Positions 61,357 to 64,000 of a stretch of DNA of 64,000 nt are shown in pieces. A program made the translations under genes and the position numbers. The notes beneath the pieces are model-generated. The model did not search any database. It saw nothing but the letters and a program-made list of their open reading frames with translations, and had not been told where the DNA came from. Each line of letters starts with the position of its first letter. Position 1 is the first letter of the stretch. Origin of the DNA: Hanleya hanleyi (taxonomy: Eukaryota > Mollusca > Polyplacophora > Lepidopleurida > Hanleyidae). The stretch is from NCBI GenBank assembly GCA_036873755.1, contig JAVTVY010020487.1:16959-80958 (forward strand). The letters are read 5' to 3'.

Positions 61357-63388
61357 TTACTGATCTGTTGTGTCGGAAAGTGGACAACATGTCAGGGCCA
61401 GGTGCACGACCCGACAACCTCCGCTGTCCACCTTGTACAATAGAACACCAACCACAAACCAACTCCTCGGTTCATTTGGAAAACGGTTTTGAAAATACCA
61501 ATTGTTGTCCGAATATATAGGACTGAGAAAGTTTATTTGTTCTCCGTGGTAGCTGATTTGGCATAACCATACATTCGGCGATGTAGTAAATTTTGTGCCA
61601 TACAATGTTACTGGATAACAAACAGAACAAACACGAGGACTTCACGGCAATAACACCGACAAAGAAAATATATGTGATACCAGATTAAAACTAAGAACAG
61701 GCATTATGCCATCAACGTCCTGACAGCACCCTGTTTATATTGTGGTTAGAAATTTTCCGCCTGTACATGTCAATATTTCCTAACATGTCCATGAAATAAT
61801 AAAGGTGACCGGTCGATGAAATAATAGAGATCCAACATATTGATGTGCGCTATAAAATGTATATCTCCAATAAAATCCACACTTCACACTTTCATGTTTT
61901 TGTGCATCTTGCGTAATTACTATGTTGAAGTTGAAGCGGAAAGATATAAACATTTTCAAAATCATATCCTCCTATATGACACAACGAATTTCTATATAAC
62001 AATGATTTTTGTAGTGACGATGGAAAAAAAAGCCGTCTCTTCGTTCCGTTCCAAGAGTGAGACCTTTTGCACTGTTATGTCCCCCCGCACGCCGAACACG
62101 CCCTTGTTTGAAAAAGCGGCAAAACATTGACAGGAGCGTCAATCAGATAGGCTTTCGTGCGTGTAGAATGCAGGAGGACTGAACAAGTGGCGACCGACGA
62201 ACAAACATAGATAAGGGTCTATATATGGTCAGAGACTAAACTGTCTACAACCTTCTGGTATTTCTCGCCACCACAACCTCGAAACCGCTCTACATTGAGA
62301 AAATTAGTTAAGTAATAGCTGGGTAGGTAGACATAGATATATTAAAAGTTGTCTCTAATATATTTATTGATGCAATATAATATTTGGTAGTCTCACCCTG
62401 GTTATTTTGCTCACCCAACCTAGTACCCCATCATTGTACCCTAATCAATTTGACAACCCAACCTCATAAACCCCACCCACAGTCATATGTACGGGGTAAC
62501 CTAACAGCACATCGCCTCACCTAGCCGAGTAACGCATCGTCACACCTAGACTGACCAGGCATCACCCGAAAACGCCTAACAATGCACCATTCCGCAATAA
62601 AACATCATCCCGTCCAGGCTAAGAATATATTGTCTCAACTAAGCTAACACACCATCAACTAACCTGATGTAAGTCATCGTCCCACATAACCTAGCTGAAG
62701 AACTCCTTGCCCCGCATAAACTAAGAAATTCAAACGATGAAGACCTATACCTAATAACGCCTCATCTCATCTAAACTATTAACACCTCACCTAACTTATA
62801 ACGCATCATCCCACCTGACTTAATAACACCTCAGTTAAACTAACTTAATAGCTGAACTAATAAACCCTAACCTAATACCGCATCATCCCACCTAAACTAT
62901 TAAATACAAACGTCTTGTAAGTCATTCAATATTCAAGAATTTCCGCGTCCATGTTCCAAAGACCTAATTCATATTACATCATTAACAACAAATCAGAAAA
63001 AAAATCATAGCATACTGGACCATACGCTTGTTTCCTACAAGAGAAAAGCGGTCAACAGTTTTCAATGATGCCAGCAAGACATCGAGATGTTTCGAAAACC
63101 CTACAACTACATCAGTAGTATTGGGGATCTATATAGAACACTATGCCCTGTGGTGACCTGAATACTTTGCACCACAAGAAGTTGACCTTTGAGGTCATTG
63201 AAGTCATAACCTAATAACGCATAATCTCACTTAAACTAATAACTCATCTGACCTAAACTAACCTAATAACGCGGCGCCCCAGCCAACTTACTAAGATTTT
63301 GTGAGCTTGGTGGAATTGATGCTGTTTCACAGTCGTCTGGTATATCATTCGATTTCTCAATCAAGAAATCGCTCAACGACCGAGCCAT
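61357..63388 (-). CDS. Candidate two-exon gene, unknown protein of 116 residues
   Basis: The exon 1 coding part runs 63,388-63,292 and encodes MARSLSDFLIEKSNDIPDD onward (32 codons plus one base). It is followed by the donor GTAAGT. Exon 2 runs 61,610-61,357, is preceded by GTTTGTTCTGTTTGTTATCCAG, continues in the matching phase (split Ile codon, then TLYGTKFTTSPNVWLCQISY) and ends in TAA. The Trp/Tyr/Asn-rich exon 2 includes YSDNNWYFQNRFPNEPRSW. There is no signal peptide or membrane segment, and I recognise no family. A TATA box and a nearby AATAAA frame the model. The 1.68-kb intron is filled with repeats and a retroelement tail. The gene converges on islet. A weak alternative donor (AAG then GTGGAC) inside exon 2 leaves room for a longer protein. 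The support is structural, not homology. Confidence 0.5.
62430..63275 (+). repeat. Degenerate CCTAATAACGCATCATC-type repeat, split by a retroelement tail
   Basis: Loose units of about 25-35 bp, built from CTAACCTAATAACGCATCAT and CCCACCTAAACT, run from about 62,430 to 62,905 and again at 63,208-63,272. The gap between is the retroelement tail fragment at 62,920-63,110 plus about 100 bases of unique sequence. Confidence 0.75.
62920..63110 (-). mobile_element. Retroelement 3' tail fragment (same family as copy B)
   Basis: Matches 4,988-5,190 in order: GTCATTCAATATTCAAGAAT, TTCCGCGTCCAT, CAAAGACCTA, AATCATAGCATAC, then CAACAGTTTTCAATGATGCC and GACATCGAGATGTT. It stops before the segment that is amplified in other copies. 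Confidence 0.8.
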
Positions 63389-63440
63389 CGATACACGATT
63401 GATTTGAAGTTTTTCACTATATCCATATATCGTGGCAGTA

Positions 63441-63448
63441 TTTATATA
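63441..63448 (-). promoter_or_regulatory. TATA box of the candidate - strand gene
   Basis: TATATAAA on the - strand lies about 55 bases before the proposed ATG at 63,388, leaving a 5' UTR near 27 bases. The only ATG between (63,426) falls too close to the TATA box to be transcribed. Confidence 0.45.
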
Positions 63449-64000
63449 GAGCGAGAGCAACAATGGTGGTGATGTGAAATGAAAGAATGTCCAGTAGGGA
63501 ACAATGTACGGTTACTGTAAAATAACTTATCTAGGACATTATCATTGGATTTATAACTCATGTTAGACATGTTTACATTGTGAGAACTACAAGAGAAGGG
63601 ATTTCTTAAGACAATTTTTCCCCTTCACACAGGGGCGTCTTGGTTGAGCTTTTCTCCCAGCCGCCCCATGTCCCAAATTTAGCCTCTCGATAAACGGTGT
63701 ATATGAAGTATAGCTTGATGAAGATCTTAAATAGATACCGCTGTCTTAGCTGTCACAATTTACATTGTCTACTAGCATGTCCACTATTTTTTTCTTGTCA
63801 CTTTCTTGATTTTGAACACAGACTAGTTTGTTCGTGCTGTCAACGCCGTGGCCTTTGTAAACCGTTTTCGCTATGGTTCGCTGACTGCTTTATAAGTCAC
63901 CGCGGGGCCGTACGACTAGATAGGTACGGGATGATAAATATCTTCCCTGACGGCGCTTACAGTCTAAGATGACGAATAGAGCGTGTAGATTTCTTCACTT
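63449..64000. other. No gene recognised
   Basis: A 91-codon + strand frame (63,697-63,972) is Cys-rich but has no family motif. A gene may lie beyond the window edge. Confidence 0.35.

Overview
The window is animal nuclear DNA. It has a spliced gene with GT-AG introns, AATAAA signals, several retroelement families and long tandem arrays, and no prokaryotic gene organisation. A non-LTR retrotransposon tail near 10.28-10.34 kb ends in a form I associate with mollusc genomes, and the homeobox gene has the invertebrate islet layout. A lophotrochozoan, probably a mollusc and possibly a gastropod, is my inference; species cannot be read from the sequence.

One gene is recognised with confidence. 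This is islet (isl), a LIM-homeodomain transcription factor on the + strand, with six coding exons from 36,426 to 49,573. All splice phases agree and the model gives 401 residues: LIM1 on exon 2, LIM2 on exon 3, the homeodomain on exon 4, the conserved Islet segment on exon 5 and a His/Asp-rich tail on exon 6. A promoter-like cluster lies just upstream (36,198-36,290), and a tandem AATAAA signal lies at about 50.8 kb.

A second, unrecognised two-exon gene is proposed on the - strand (63,388 to 61,357), tail-to-tail with islet. It has a TATA box, a GTAAGT donor, a polypyrimidine-CAG acceptor in matching phase, a 116-codon frame and an AATAAA just after the stop.

The rest is repeats. At 0.36-19.2 kb there are several broken copies of one reverse-transcriptase element (at about 0.4-2.3, 5.0-6.4, 9.2-11.2 and 16.9-19.2 kb); further copies lie at 52.5-53.7 and 62.9-63.1 kb. 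All are degenerate. In two copies the same short stretch of the 3' tail has expanded into a tandem array: 22-bp units at 9.4-10.0 kb and 30-bp units at 17.1-18.8 kb. Other arrays have 50-bp (11.2-12.4 kb), 28-bp (14.6-15.8 kb), about 44-bp (18.9-20.6 kb), 54-bp (28.8-30.7 kb) and 63-bp (56.1-57.4 kb) units. The 28-bp and 63-bp units are themselves hairpins. A tRNA-derived SINE with a 12-bp target duplication sits inside one reverse-transcriptase copy (52,981-53,205). A foldback element with long terminal inverted repeats (54,360-55,542) contains a second, nested inverted-repeat element.

No CRISPR array, rRNA, stand-alone tRNA gene or prokaryotic defence system was seen.
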